DNA from: Natronobacterium texcoconense
GTDB taxonomy: Archaea; Halobacteriota; Halobacteria; Halobacteriales; Natrialbaceae
Assembly (NCBI RefSeq): GCF_900104065.1
Contig: NZ_FNLC01000002.1
Span: 292,995 to 356,994 of the forward strand
DNA: 64,000 bases
Direction of reading: 5' to 3'
Of the stretch, positions 1 to 8,720 are shown piece by piece. The notes beneath the pieces were generated by a model that saw nothing but the letters and a program-made list of their open reading frames with translations, searched no databases and was not told the DNA's origin. The stretch's first letter is position 1. Each line of letters begins with the position of its first letter. Position numbers and translations under genes: made by a program.

Positions 1-117
1 TTACCGCCTCGGCCCAACTGTGGGCTCCGTTCCCTCGATCGCTCGCTCAGAATCGAACGTTTGGGTACTCTTCATGACTCGATTGACAAGCATGGGAAAA
101 TATCTTCGGAATGGGGC

Positions 118-126
118 GATATTTAT
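118..126 (+). promoter_or_regulatory. Possible TATA box for the mrp operon
   Basis: The AT-rich element GATATTTAT stands out in the otherwise GC-rich DNA ahead of the antiporter operon. Initiation about 25 bp downstream would give a leader of roughly 95 nt before the GTG at 241. The leader has no convincing gene. Assignment rests on position and base composition only. Confidence 0.3.
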
Positions 127-226
127 GGATTGTCAACTCCAACTGGCGGATAACGAAATAGTTTTCCTCCGGGTGACGCTTGACTCGACTAACGAAGAGA
201 GACATGAGTAGCAAACGACGGTCACC

Positions 227-233
227 AGGAGGG
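227..233 (+). promoter_or_regulatory. Strong Shine-Dalgarno before the 49-codon ORF
   Basis: AGGAGGG lies 7 nt before the GTG at 241. It is the main reason to treat the following short ORF as translated. Confidence 0.55.
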
Positions 234-240
234 ATCCGCG

Positions 241-390
241 GTGGCGGCTAAACGACTGATCGTACCGCTGTCGGACACGGTGACCGTCCGACAGTCGACT
301 GTCTACAGGTTCGACAGTCGTGTATCCGGGAGGGGAGCGTCCGACGACGCATCGACCGGATCAGCCGCCGATCGGAGGTGGGGAACGTGA
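241..390 (+). CDS. Short ORF, possible remnant of a UspA-like domain, coupled to mrpE
   Basis: This 49-aa GTG-start reading frame has a perfect ribosome binding site and its stop overlaps the mrpE start in a GTGA. The first 20 residues (KRLIVPLSDTVTVRQS) resemble the first strand and helix of the UspA-like domain that begins MrpE itself (VAVPVSPSSTLEKTVSY). After about residue 22 the similarity stops and the composition becomes Ser/Arg-rich. It may be the stub of a duplicated UspA-domain gene, or a leader peptide that couples translation into mrpE. It is too short for a confident family call. Confidence 0.4.
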   Translation: MAAKRLIVPLSDTVTVRQSTVYRFDSRVSGRGASDDASTGSAADRRWGT

Positions 391-1418
391 CTACCGGGAA
401 TGGCGTCGCCGTCCCGGTCAGCCCGTCGTCGACGCTCGAAAAGACGGTTTCCTACGCTATCGACGCCGTCCAGAGAGGCGAGGGATCGGGCACGATCCAT
501 CTCGTCCTCACGACGCCGGGCCACCACGTCGGCGAACAGGGACTCGAACGCGACAGGCGACTCCTGTCGGAAACCAAAGCCCACGCGTCCAACGTCAGTG
601 ACGACGTCTCCGTTCAGACGGCACTGCTCGGGGCGGACGAGTACTTCGCCGATCCGCTCGATCACTTCGAGTTGCTCCTCGAGTACGTCGAGGAACACGA
701 CCTCGAGCGCGTGATCATCGATCCGTCCTACTCGGTCGACGCGACGGCACACGCGCTCCAGTCCATCGAAACGGTGCTCGACGACGCGAACGTCCACTAC
801 GAACTCGCACCTGTCTCGGGGACTTGGCGTCCCACGCAGGCAGAACTCGTTCGAGGTGGCATCATCGGCGCGGTCGCTTTTGCCTTCTACGTGGCACTTG
901 GCGGCCCGACCTACCCGTTCGCGCTCGCCACAGGTGTCGTCACCGGGCTCATTGCAGCGGTACTGTTGCGAAACGTCGCGTTCGAACGGACGCCACACCT
1001 CGTTCCCGCGCTGTCGGTCGTCGCTCGCGGTGTGGTGTTCGTTCCGTACCTGCTGTGGGAGATCACGAAGGCGAACGTCCAGTTCGCCTACGTCGTGTTA
1101 CATCCTTCGCTGCCGATCGATCCGTGTCTCGACCGGGTCGACGCGGCGGTCGGCGACGGCCTCTCGGTGACGGCCTTCGCCAACAGCATCACGCTGACGC
1201 CGGGAACGCTGACCGTCGATACGGTCGGCAACGAACTGCTCGTTCACTCGCTCGCGCCGTCTGCCCGCGACGATCTCGTCGAGGGCGTCCACGAGCGGGC
1301 GGTTCGGTACCTCTTCTACGGACGAGAGGGGCTCGAACTGCCCGGTCCGGCAGAGCGGGACGACGTCGAACCGATCGTCGAACCGTCCGAACCGACTGGA
1401 GGTGTAAGTGATGACTGA
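387..1418 (+). CDS. mrpE: Mrp-type cation/H+ antiporter subunit E with N-terminal UspA-like domain
   Basis: This 343-aa protein is the MrpE (MnhE) subunit of the multisubunit monovalent cation/proton antiporter in the cytoplasmic membrane. About 145 N-terminal residues form a soluble UspA-like alpha/beta domain. Then come the MrpE membrane segments (from GGIIGAVAFAFYVALGG) and the conserved soluble MrpE tail (ITLTPGTLTVD). Bacterial MrpE is about 160 aa, so the extra domain explains the length. GTG 387 is preferred over GTG 378 because GGAGGT at 374-379 is correctly spaced from 387 but overlaps 378. The end overlaps mrpF. It is the first large gene of the operon. Confidence 0.9.
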   Translation: MTTGNGVAVPVSPSSTLEKTVSYAIDAVQRGEGSGTIHLVLTTPGHHVGEQGLERDRRLLSETKAHASNVSDDVSVQTALLGADEYFADPLDHFELLLEYVEEHDLERVIIDPSYSVDATAHALQSIETVLDDANVHYELAPVSGTWRPTQAELVRGGIIGAVAFAFYVALGGPTYPFALATGVVTGLIAAVLLRNVAFERTPHLVPALSVVARGVVFVPYLLWEITKANVQFAYVVLHPSLPIDPCLDRVDAAVGDGLSVTAFANSITLTPGTLTVDTVGNELLVHSLAPSARDDLVEGVHERAVRYLFYGREGLELPGPAERDDVEPIVEPSEPTGGVSDD

Positions 1419-1695
1419 CCTGGCAAACGCCGCGCTGGTACTTGCCGCAGCGATCGTCGTTCTGCTCGCTGCTGCCGTTCTCTACCGGGTCGTCGCCGGT
1501 CCGACGACTCACGACCGCGTGATCGCGATCAACGTCATTGGTACGAGTATCGTCATCGTCCTGGCGCTCGTCGCCGCTGGACTCGATCGACCGGAGTACC
1601 TCGATATCGCGATCGTTTACGCGATCCTCAACTTCGTCCTGAGTCTGGTCGTCGGACGGTTCTCCTACCGTAGCAGGGAGGTGGAGTGGCGATGA
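1411..1695 (+). CDS. mrpF: Mrp antiporter subunit F
   Basis: This small membrane protein (94 aa, three predicted helices) has the MrpF signature VAGPTTHDRVIAINVIGT, a conserved loop between helices 1 and 2. It is part of the antiporter's small-subunit module with MrpE and MrpG. The ATG at 1411 is favoured over the GTG at 1408 because GGAGGTG sits 6-7 nt upstream. It overlaps mrpE upstream and mrpG downstream (ATGA), so translation is probably coupled. Confidence 0.93.
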   Translation: MTDLANAALVLAAAIVVLLAAAVLYRVVAGPTTHDRVIAINVIGTSIVIVLALVAAGLDRPEYLDIAIVYAILNFVLSLVVGRFSYRSREVEWR

Positions 1696-2018
1696 CGCTC
1701 GTCACTGTACTCGTCGTCCTGTTTGCCGCCCTCGGCGTCTTCTTCACGATGGTCGCCGCGGTCGGCGTGCTCCGACTTCCGGACGTCTACACCCGCTCGC
1801 ACGCAGCGACGAAGGCCGACACGCTCGGGGCCGGGTTCGCGATTCTGGCCGTCGGGATCTACTTCGGCACCGCCGGCGAACTGCTCAGAGTCGGCCTGCT
1901 GCTCGTGTTCGTCTACATCACGAACCCGACGGCAGCACACGCAATCACCCGCGCCGCCTACAGTCAGGATATCGAAATCTGGACCACTGACGGAAACGAC
2001 GAGGAGGGATCACGATGA
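1692..2018 (+). CDS. mrpG: Mrp antiporter subunit G
   Basis: This 108-aa subunit has three predicted membrane helices and the MrpG motif GVLRLPDVYTRSHAATKADTLG. It belongs to the Mrp sodium/proton antiporter complex. The start ATG shares ATGA with the mrpF stop and follows GGAGGTG. The earlier GTG at 1686 is too close to that site. Its own stop overlaps the next gene by four bases. Confidence 0.93.
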   Translation: MTLVTVLVVLFAALGVFFTMVAAVGVLRLPDVYTRSHAATKADTLGAGFAILAVGIYFGTAGELLRVGLLLVFVYITNPTAAHAITRAAYSQDIEIWTTDGNDEEGSR

Positions 2019-2614
2019 TCTGGCTTGCACTCGAGTTCGCACTGATCGCGTTCGTCGTCGGCGCCGCCGTATTCGTCGCGTTCGCCCGCGACGTCGTTGG
2101 CGCAATCGTGACGTACGCCGCGTTCACACTCGGTATCGCGGTGATCTGGGTGTTGCTCGCTGCGCCCGACGTAGCACTGATCGAGGCCGCCGTCGGCGCC
2201 GGCGTCACGTCCGTCCTGTTCCTGATCGCCGTGATGAAGACGACGGGTATGTCCGGAGAAAACGAAGACGGCGAGGGAACCGGACCAGACGGTGACGCCA
2301 GTCGATTCCGGTCGATCAACCTGCCCGCGCTGACGATGGTGCTCGGGCTGGCGATCCCGCTTGGCTACGTCGTCCTCTCGTTACCGCCGATCGGCGCCCC
2401 CGACGCGCCGGCAGTCTCGGCTACCTACACCGGCGGCGATCCGACGCCGTACGGCTACTACATTCAGGAGACGTTGCCGGAGACGGGATTCCCGAACGCG
2501 GTCGTCGCCGTCCTGGTCGTCTACCGTGGTCTGGACACGCTCGGTGAACTGATCGTGGCCTTCGCGGCCGCCGTGAGCATCCTCATCGTACTCGAACGGG
2601 AGGACATCCTATGA
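2015..2614 (+). CDS. DUF4040-like antiporter subunit (MbhD/MrpA C-terminal type)
   Basis: This 199-aa membrane protein starts with the hydrophobic helices and the VGAIVTYAAFTLGIAVIWVL region typical of DUF4040/MbhD proteins. In bacterial Mrp systems that region is fused to the C-terminus of MrpA; in archaea it is often a separate gene, as here. A charged loop near residues 77-95 (ENEDGEGTGPDGD) separates the first helix group from later segments that resemble MbhE/MrpB. ATGA overlaps at both ends place it firmly in the operon. Confidence 0.8.
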   Translation: MIWLALEFALIAFVVGAAVFVAFARDVVGAIVTYAAFTLGIAVIWVLLAAPDVALIEAAVGAGVTSVLFLIAVMKTTGMSGENEDGEGTGPDGDASRFRSINLPALTMVLGLAIPLGYVVLSLPPIGAPDAPAVSATYTGGDPTPYGYYIQETLPETGFPNAVVAVLVVYRGLDTLGELIVAFAAAVSILIVLEREDIL

Positions 2615-3213
2615 GCGGAGACGACGAAGTTCACGGGTACGTCACCGACGACGACCCCGACGAGAAAGAGGAAATCGTCGAAGGCGACACCCACGGCGAC
2701 ACACAGGACGCAGCCGAAGACGCCACCGCTCGAGAACTCGACGAACTCGAGGGCGACGAGGAAGCCGTTCCGCCGGTCCAGATCCAGAGTCCGGTCGTCA
2801 AGACGGTCGCACGGATCGTCACGCCGTTCGTCATCGCCTTCGGGGTCTATCTCACGCTGTTCGGTACCAGTCTCCCCGGCGGCGCGTTCCAGGGTGGCGT
2901 CATGATGGCTTCCGCAGTCATCCTGATCGGACTGGCCTTTGGCTTCGAACCGACCCAGCGCTGGCTCGATCCCCGCGGACTGGCCGGACTCTTCGTCCTC
3001 GGTGCGTTCCTGTTCGGCGGGATCGCGATCGTTGCGGTCCCCCTCGGCGGAGCGGTCCTCGAGTTGTTCGTCTTCCCGCTGTCGGTCGAGGACATGGTCA
3101 AACTCGTCGAAGTGGCCATCGCCGCACTGGTCAGTGGCGTGATCATCGGGCTGGTGATCTGGCTCGCTGCCGGCTACGAGAAAGCCGAAAAAGACGGAGG
3201 TGACGACGCGTGA
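2611..3213 (+). CDS. mrpB: Mrp antiporter subunit B with acidic N-terminal extension
   Basis: The 200-aa product has the MnhB domain from about residue 62 (VVKTVARIVTPFVIAFGVYL, then SLPGGAFQGGVMMASAVIL), with four predicted helices. The first 55 residues form a highly acidic, probably cytoplasmic extension that most MrpB proteins lack. Acidic extensions are common in haloarchaeal proteins, so a special role is not required. The gene overlaps both neighbours by four bases. Confidence 0.9.
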   Translation: MSGDDEVHGYVTDDDPDEKEEIVEGDTHGDTQDAAEDATARELDELEGDEEAVPPVQIQSPVVKTVARIVTPFVIAFGVYLTLFGTSLPGGAFQGGVMMASAVILIGLAFGFEPTQRWLDPRGLAGLFVLGAFLFGGIAIVAVPLGGAVLELFVFPLSVEDMVKLVEVAIAALVSGVIIGLVIWLAAGYEKAEKDGGDDA

Positions 3214-3599
3214 TCGACGGAACCTATCACTACTACCTGACGGCGTTCGTGTTGTTCCTAGTCGGAATGTACATGATGATCGACAACCGGAACCTCATCA
3301 AGAAGGTCATCGGGCTCAACTTCGCCCAGATCTCGATCTACCTGATGCTGGTAACGATCGGCTACATCGAAGACTCGAACCCGCCGATCGTCGGCGTCGG
3401 TCTCGAGGAACCACATTCGAATCCGCTGGTTCACGTGCTCGTGCTGACCGCGATTGTCGTCGGTGTCGCGGTGACGGCGCTTGCGCTCGCGCTCGTTATT
3501 CGGCTCTACGCGGAGTTCGGGACGGTCGACGCACGCGAGATCGAGGCGAAGATAGCTGCAAGCGAGGGCGGCGACAAGGGAGGTGGCAGCGATGACTGA
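3210..3599 (+). CDS. mrpC: Mrp antiporter subunit C (NuoK-like)
   Basis: This 129-aa, three-helix protein is homologous to MrpC/MnhC and NuoK. The central region FAQISIYLMLVTIGYIEDSNPPIVG and the segment PLVHVLVLTAIVVGVAVTALAL are diagnostic. The GTG start overlaps the mrpB stop and follows GGAGGTG. The short C-terminal tail is Gly/Asp-rich. Confidence 0.93.
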   Translation: MIDGTYHYYLTAFVLFLVGMYMMIDNRNLIKKVIGLNFAQISIYLMLVTIGYIEDSNPPIVGVGLEEPHSNPLVHVLVLTAIVVGVAVTALALALVIRLYAEFGTVDAREIEAKIAASEGGDKGGGSDD

Positions 3600-5268
3600 C
3601 GTGATCGTCGCGAGCACGTCCATAGAGCCGTCGATTCGGCCCGCAGCGGTGTTGCTCGTCCCGCTTATCACCGTCGGGCTGATCTTCCTCTCGAAGAACC
3701 GGCCGAACCTCCGTGAGGCGTGGTCGATCCTCGCCGCCGTGACGATGTTCGGGATCGTCGCCAGCATGGTCCCGGGCGTCCTCGAGGGTCAGGTCTACGA
3801 GACCGATCTCGGGTTCTTCGTCGACGAGATCGAACTCGCCCTGCGTGCCGACGCGCTCGGCATGCTGTTCGCGCTCGTCGCCAGCGGTCTCTACGTCGTT
3901 ACCGCAATCTACAGCATCGGCTACATGCGCGGCCACCACGAGCCGTTCCAGACGCGCTTCTTCGCGATGCTGTGTGCGAGCGTCGGTGCCGCGCTGGGCG
4001 TCGCGTTCGCGTCGAACCTGTTCATGCTGCTGGTCTTCTACGAGGTACTGACGCTCGCAACCTACCCGCTGGTCGCCCACGACGAGTCCGAGGAGGCCCG
4101 CGTCTCGGGGTACAAGTACCTCGCGTACGCGCTCTCCGGCGGACTGGCTATCTTCGGCGGGATGATCGCAGTCTTCTGGCTGACCGGCAGTATCACGTTC
4201 ACTCGAGGCGGCATCGAGGGAATCGCTCAGGTCGCGGCCTCCGATCCGTGGGCCGCACGCGGCGCCTTTGCTCTGCTTGCCGGCGGCTTCTGTGTGAAAG
4301 CGGCCGTGATGCCGCTGCACTCCTGGCTGCCGAGTGCGATGGTCGCACCGACGCCAGTCTCGGGACTGCTGCATGCGGTTGCGGTCGTCAAGGCCGGCGC
4401 GTTCGGCGTCGCCCGGACCGTGATCGACGTCTTCGGACCGGGGACAGTCGGCGACATCGGCATGGGACTGCCGCTGACGATCGCCGCCGGTGCGACGATC
4501 CTCATCGCGAGCCTGTTCGCGCTCCGGCAGGACAACCTGAAGGCGCGGCTGGCGTACTCGACAATCGCCCAGCTATCCTACATCGTGCTCGGGCTCTCCC
4601 TGCTGTCCCAGATGGGACTGATGGGCGGATTGCTCCACATCCCGGCACACGCGTTCTCGAAGCTGACGCTGTTCCTCTGTGCCGGTGCGTTGTACGTCCA
4701 GCTCGACGTCAAGTACATCAGCGAGATGGCCGGCGTCGGCAAACGGATGCCGATCACGATGAGCGCGTTCGGCCTCGCCAGCTTCAGCATGGCCGGCATC
4801 CCGCTGATGGCCGGCTTCGTCAGCAAGTGGCACCTCATCTGGGGTGGCGCCGAAGCGGGCTACCTGCTCGTTACCCCGCTGCTCGTCCTCTCGGGTGCCC
4901 TGAACGTCGCGTACTTCTGGCCGATCGTATACACGGCGTTCTTCGAGTCCGAAGACGCCGCCGACCAGAAGCCAGTGCTCGACAACCCCTTCGGCGGCGC
5001 GCCCGGCGCACGGGCGTACCGACCGGACGGTGGAACGGAGCCGGACGACGACCACGAGGACCACGACCACCACGGTCATCCCGACCTCCCGCCAGCGGAC
5101 GGCTGGGACCGCGCCAACTGGCGCGGCGGGGAGACGACACTGCTGATGCTCGTCCCACTGATGACGACCGCGACGCTGATGCTCCTGTTCGGGATGGCTC
5201 CGGACTACGTCGTCTTCTTCGACCTCATCGAGGAAATCGTCGAGGGAGCAATGGAGGTGTCTAACTAA
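3592..5268 (+). CDS. mrpD: Mrp antiporter subunit D, proton-conducting type
   Basis: The 558-aa polytopic protein is of the NuoL/M/N-MrpA/D superfamily, which carries the ion-translocating half channels. It shows the conserved KAAVMPLHSWLPSAMVAPTP helix and VVKAGAFG. The usual length is about 490 aa. The excess is a cytosolic loop near residues 465-510 that contains an Asp/His cluster (DDDHEDHDHHGH). The start ATG 3592 follows GGGAGGTGG and overlaps the end of mrpC. The stop TAA overlaps the next ATG. Confidence 0.93.
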   Translation: MTDVIVASTSIEPSIRPAAVLLVPLITVGLIFLSKNRPNLREAWSILAAVTMFGIVASMVPGVLEGQVYETDLGFFVDEIELALRADALGMLFALVASGLYVVTAIYSIGYMRGHHEPFQTRFFAMLCASVGAALGVAFASNLFMLLVFYEVLTLATYPLVAHDESEEARVSGYKYLAYALSGGLAIFGGMIAVFWLTGSITFTRGGIEGIAQVAASDPWAARGAFALLAGGFCVKAAVMPLHSWLPSAMVAPTPVSGLLHAVAVVKAGAFGVARTVIDVFGPGTVGDIGMGLPLTIAAGATILIASLFALRQDNLKARLAYSTIAQLSYIVLGLSLLSQMGLMGGLLHIPAHAFSKLTLFLCAGALYVQLDVKYISEMAGVGKRMPITMSAFGLASFSMAGIPLMAGFVSKWHLIWGGAEAGYLLVTPLLVLSGALNVAYFWPIVYTAFFESEDAADQKPVLDNPFGGAPGARAYRPDGGTEPDDDHEDHDHHGHPDLPPADGWDRANWRGGETTLLMLVPLMTTATLMLLFGMAPDYVVFFDLIEEIVEGAMEVSN

Positions 5269-7100
5269 TGAACGAACTACTCTCGATTCCGCCGGCACTG
5301 ATCGTCGCCGCTGCAGCCCTGATCGTACCGTTCGCCTCCCGGCGAATCGCCCACGGTGTCAGCGTCGTCTCGCTGCTCGCCGTCGTCGCCTGGGCACTGC
5401 TCGTCCCCGACGGCGTGGGTCCGACGTACACGTTCATGGGTCTCGAGATCGTCACCGTCGCGGTCGACGACTTCTCGAGACTGATGGCGATCATCTTCGG
5501 CGGGTTCGGTGCCGCCGCGGTCGCGTGGGCGTACTTCGCGGACACGGACAACCGCCACCTGCTGTGGGGACTCGCCTACGTCGCACCGTCGCTGTGGACC
5601 GTGATGGTCGGCGACTGGCTCGGACTGGTCGTCGGCTGGGAAGTGATGGCCATCACGAGTACCGTCTTCATCTGGCTCTCCGGCGGCACCGCGGTGCGTG
5701 CGGGGTATCGATACGCACTCGCACACGGGATCGGCGGGAGCCTCCTGCTGGCCGGCGTCGTGCTCTACCTCTTCGCGGCCGACCCCAGCCCGACCGCACT
5801 GCACTTCGATGGCACGGGAATCAGCGGCGTTCCGATCCCGATCGCCGGGAGCACGGTCTCGCTGGCCGCCGTCCTCGCCGGTGTCGGCATCGGCGTCAAC
5901 ACGGCGATGATCGGCCTGCACAGCTGGCTGCCGGACACCTACCCGCAGCCCCACGTCGCCACGTCGGTCTTCCTCTGTTGTTACACCACGAAGTCGGCCG
6001 TCTACGCAGCTTACCGTGCGTTCCCCGACGGGAACGCCGTAATCGCGTTCGTCGGTGCTGGGATGGCAATCTACGGCGCGGCGTTCGCACTGGCCCAGAA
6101 GGACATGCGTCGTCTGCTGTCCTACCACATCCAGTCCCAGGTCGGGATCATGCTCGCCGGCATCGGCGTCGGCTCCGCGCTCGGGATCGCTGGCGCGTTC
6201 GCCCACCTGTTCAACCACATCCTCTACAAGGGACTGCTGTTCATGGCCGCCGGCATCCTGATCCTTCAGTTGAAGGAGAACCGACTCGACAACTTCGGCG
6301 CGATCGGCACCTCCGCGCCGATCGCGCTGGTCGTGTTCCTCGTCGGCGCCATGTCGATTAGCGGCGTCCCCGGCTTCAACGGCTTCATCAGCAAGGGGAT
6401 GGTGATGGACGCCGCCGACTACGACTTCCCCTCCAACGTCGTCGTCTTCGGCGACTTCTCGATCGACATCCTGTTCTGGATGATCGTGGTCGGCAGCATG
6501 GGCACGTTCGCGTCGTTCATCAAGTTCGGCTACTACGCCTTCCTGCAGGGCGATCCGATCGAGACGACCGACGCGAATCTCGGGCACACGATCGTCGCGG
6601 GCACGGTCGCTGCCGGCTGTGTCATCTTCGGGGTCTACTACCAGGCCCTGTTCGCCATCCTGCCGGAGATGGGGAACGTCGGGGAACTCGACCCCTACTC
6701 GCTGTCGCACCTGCTGAAGGCCGGCTACCTCGCGGCCGGCGGGATCGCAATCTTCGTCCTCGGCAGACCGATCATCGATCGCCTCCACGGTGGCTTCGAC
6801 GTCGACCAGATCTACGACCCGGCGACGTTCTACGGCGCTCGAGCGATCTCGGGTGGCCTCGGCAACGTCTACAACGCGGTCAACGACCTCGTGGTCGGAA
6901 CCGGCTGGCGGCTGGTCGGAGCCGTCCACGATCCCAACACCGCCATCCGCGGAGCGATCCCGTCCCAGTGGACGGAGGCGTACGACAGACGATACGAAAG
7001 TACTCCCGGGAAGACCGGTGGCAAACTCGGGATCGGCCTGACGATCTACGTCGCGGCCGGCGTGCTCACGCTCGCACTCGCCATCGCACTCTTTATCTAA
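5268..7100 (+). CDS. Second large antiporter subunit (NuoL/MrpA-like membrane protein)
   Basis: This 610-aa protein belongs to the proton-conducting transporter family (PF00361 type). It has the family helix LHSWLPDTYPQPH followed by TTKSAVYAAYR, and a lysine/histidine helix near LAQKDMRRLLSYHIQSQVG that matches NuoL-type channels. A C-terminal amphipathic stretch and a final helix resemble the MrpA/NuoL lateral arm. It probably takes the part of MrpA, although it lacks the MrpA C-terminal domains, which are encoded by the separate DUF4040-like and mrpB genes. Ribosome binding site GGAGGTG; TAATG junction with mrpD. Confidence 0.85.
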   Translation: MNELLSIPPALIVAAAALIVPFASRRIAHGVSVVSLLAVVAWALLVPDGVGPTYTFMGLEIVTVAVDDFSRLMAIIFGGFGAAAVAWAYFADTDNRHLLWGLAYVAPSLWTVMVGDWLGLVVGWEVMAITSTVFIWLSGGTAVRAGYRYALAHGIGGSLLLAGVVLYLFAADPSPTALHFDGTGISGVPIPIAGSTVSLAAVLAGVGIGVNTAMIGLHSWLPDTYPQPHVATSVFLCCYTTKSAVYAAYRAFPDGNAVIAFVGAGMAIYGAAFALAQKDMRRLLSYHIQSQVGIMLAGIGVGSALGIAGAFAHLFNHILYKGLLFMAAGILILQLKENRLDNFGAIGTSAPIALVVFLVGAMSISGVPGFNGFISKGMVMDAADYDFPSNVVVFGDFSIDILFWMIVVGSMGTFASFIKFGYYAFLQGDPIETTDANLGHTIVAGTVAAGCVIFGVYYQALFAILPEMGNVGELDPYSLSHLLKAGYLAAGGIAIFVLGRPIIDRLHGGFDVDQIYDPATFYGARAISGGLGNVYNAVNDLVVGTGWRLVGAVHDPNTAIRGAIPSQWTEAYDRRYESTPGKTGGKLGIGLTIYVAAGVLTLALAIALFI

Positions 7101-7102
7101 CC

Positions 7103-7216
7103 ATGACGGGGAACGCAACGGAACCGACGAAACGAGGGGGTAGCGACCACGGAACGGTACCGACCTCCGTACAGGGTGGCCAAACCACGACCGCTGCAGC
7201 TACGGAGGTGAACTGA
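7103..7216 (+). CDS. Possible 37-aa peptide between antiporter subunits
   Basis: An ATG two bases after the preceding stop opens a 37-codon frame that ends just before the next antiporter gene. Its product is hydrophilic and Thr/Gly-rich (TPTSVQGGQTTTAAATEVN-like tail) with no motif I recognise. No Shine-Dalgarno is visible, so it may simply be the spacer carrying the ribosome binding site at 7204-7210 for the following gene. Confidence 0.25.
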   Translation: MTGNATEPTKRGGSDHGTVPTSVQGGQTTTAAATEVN

Positions 7217-7218
7217 TC

Positions 7219-8679
7219 ATGGAGTGGATCCTCGCCGCGATCGTCCTCCTGCCGCTGATCTCGGCGGCAGTACCGATCGCCGCGACCGTCCGGTGGAAAG
7301 GTGTCGGCTGGTCGTTCGCCAGCCTGATCGTCACCGCCACGCTCGGGCTGTCGGTCGTCCTCGCGTGGATGGTCGCACAGGACGGCCAGCAGAACCACGT
7401 ACTCGGCGGTATTCCGACGCCGTTCGGTATCGAACTGTTCGCCGACGAGTTCTCGATGGTCGTCATCCTGCTCGTCCTGCTGGTCTGTCTGGGCGTCCTC
7501 GTCTACACGCGCGTAGGCGGCCCTCGAGGGAACGCCTTCTACGGCGGCTTCCTCCTGCTGGTCGGCGGGATGCTCGGCATCCTGCTTACCGGCGACCTGT
7601 TCAATATGTACGTCTTCCTCGAGATCATGGCGATTTCGTCCTATGCCCTGGTCTCGGCGTCGAAGTACCGGTGGTCGACGTACGCGGCGTTCAAGTACCT
7701 GCTCGTCGGGACCGTCGGCGCCGGCTTCTACCTGCTCGGGGTCGCTCTGATCCTCGCGTCGACGGGGACGCTCACTATGCGGCTACTTCCCGAGTTGCTC
7801 GCTGAGGTTGGCTACACCGATCCCGTGGTGACCGCTGCGTTCGTCCTGATGGCGGTCGGGCTCGCGATCAAGATCGCGCTGTTCCCGGTCCACACCTGGC
7901 TGGCGGACGCCCACGCGTCCGCGCCGGACGGGATCAGTGCCGTCATCTCGGCGCTCGTGCCTGCGGTCGCGATGTACGCGTTCGCTCGCGTGCTGTTTAC
8001 CGTCTTCACGATGGACTTCCTGGCAGCAAACCCGACGGTCTCGAACCTGCTGCTGGTTGCTGCGCTCTTTAGCCTCTTTGCCGGGAGCTTCTTCGCACTC
8101 CTGCAGGATCACATCAAACTCGTGCTGGCGTACTCGACGGTCTCGCAGTTCGGTCTCATCTTCGTCGGGATCGCAATCGCGAACGAGACGGCCGTCTTCG
8201 GCTCGATCCTCCAGATCTTCGGCCACGGCGTCGTCAAGGCTTCGCTGTTCGTTCTCGCCGGCATGTTCGCGCTTCGGTTCGGCGGCATCCGGACGCTCGA
8301 GGAGTACGCCGGCGTCGCGAAACGCGCACCGGTCATGGCGGGTGCCTTCGCCGTGCTCGGGGTCGCGATGATCGGGCTGCCGCCGACGGTCGGGTTCGTC
8401 GGCAAGTGGTACATCGCGCTCGGTGCCTTCGAGGAGGGTATGTGGCTCGTCTCCCTGCTCGTCCTCGGGAGCACGCTCCTGTCGGCAGGGTACATCCTGC
8501 CTTTCATCAACCGGATCTACTTCCACCCGTTCGAGGGTGAGGACGTCGATCCGGCCGCGATCACGAAGGGCATGCTGATCGCTATCATCATCGGCGCGAC
8601 CCTCGGCCTGACGCTCGGCTTCGCCTCCGCCGAGATCCAGGGGGCAGTCAGCGGCGCGGTCGAAGGGCTGGTCGCCTGA
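7219..8679 (+). CDS. Third large antiporter subunit (MrpD/NuoN-like)
   Basis: The 486-aa polytopic protein has the proton-conducting transporter signature KIALFPVHTWLADAHASAP and FGHGVVKASLFVLAGMFAL, at the normal length for MrpD. It closes the operon, which therefore encodes three NuoL/M/N-like channel subunits instead of the two found in bacterial Mrp. GGAGGTG is 8 nt before the ATG. The next gene has its own promoter. Confidence 0.9.
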   Translation: MEWILAAIVLLPLISAAVPIAATVRWKGVGWSFASLIVTATLGLSVVLAWMVAQDGQQNHVLGGIPTPFGIELFADEFSMVVILLVLLVCLGVLVYTRVGGPRGNAFYGGFLLLVGGMLGILLTGDLFNMYVFLEIMAISSYALVSASKYRWSTYAAFKYLLVGTVGAGFYLLGVALILASTGTLTMRLLPELLAEVGYTDPVVTAAFVLMAVGLAIKIALFPVHTWLADAHASAPDGISAVISALVPAVAMYAFARVLFTVFTMDFLAANPTVSNLLLVAALFSLFAGSFFALLQDHIKLVLAYSTVSQFGLIFVGIAIANETAVFGSILQIFGHGVVKASLFVLAGMFALRFGGIRTLEEYAGVAKRAPVMAGAFAVLGVAMIGLPPTVGFVGKWYIALGAFEEGMWLVSLLVLGSTLLSAGYILPFINRIYFHPFEGEDVDPAAITKGMLIAIIIGATLGLTLGFASAEIQGAVSGAVEGLVA

Positions 8680-8696
8680 CGCTACAAAACACCCGC

Positions 8697-8708
8697 TTTT
8701 ATTATATT
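8697..8708 (+). promoter_or_regulatory. TATA box for the gene at 8721
   Basis: TTTTATTATATT lies 13-24 bp before the ATG, after the antiporter stop. The short distance suggests a leaderless or nearly leaderless transcript. Confidence 0.55.
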
Positions 8709-8720
8709 ATCATTGAATCT

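Noticed and set aside
20-211. 63-codon frame at the left end
   Set aside because: It spans the likely promoter region of the mrp operon, has no ribosome binding site, and the translation is not protein-like.
5277-7118. Long minus-strand open frame of 613 codons opposite the second large antiporter gene
   Set aside because: Its translation is Asp/Arg/Gly-rich with no hydrophobic pattern, and it mirrors a clear membrane protein gene; long antisense frames are common in high-GC DNA.
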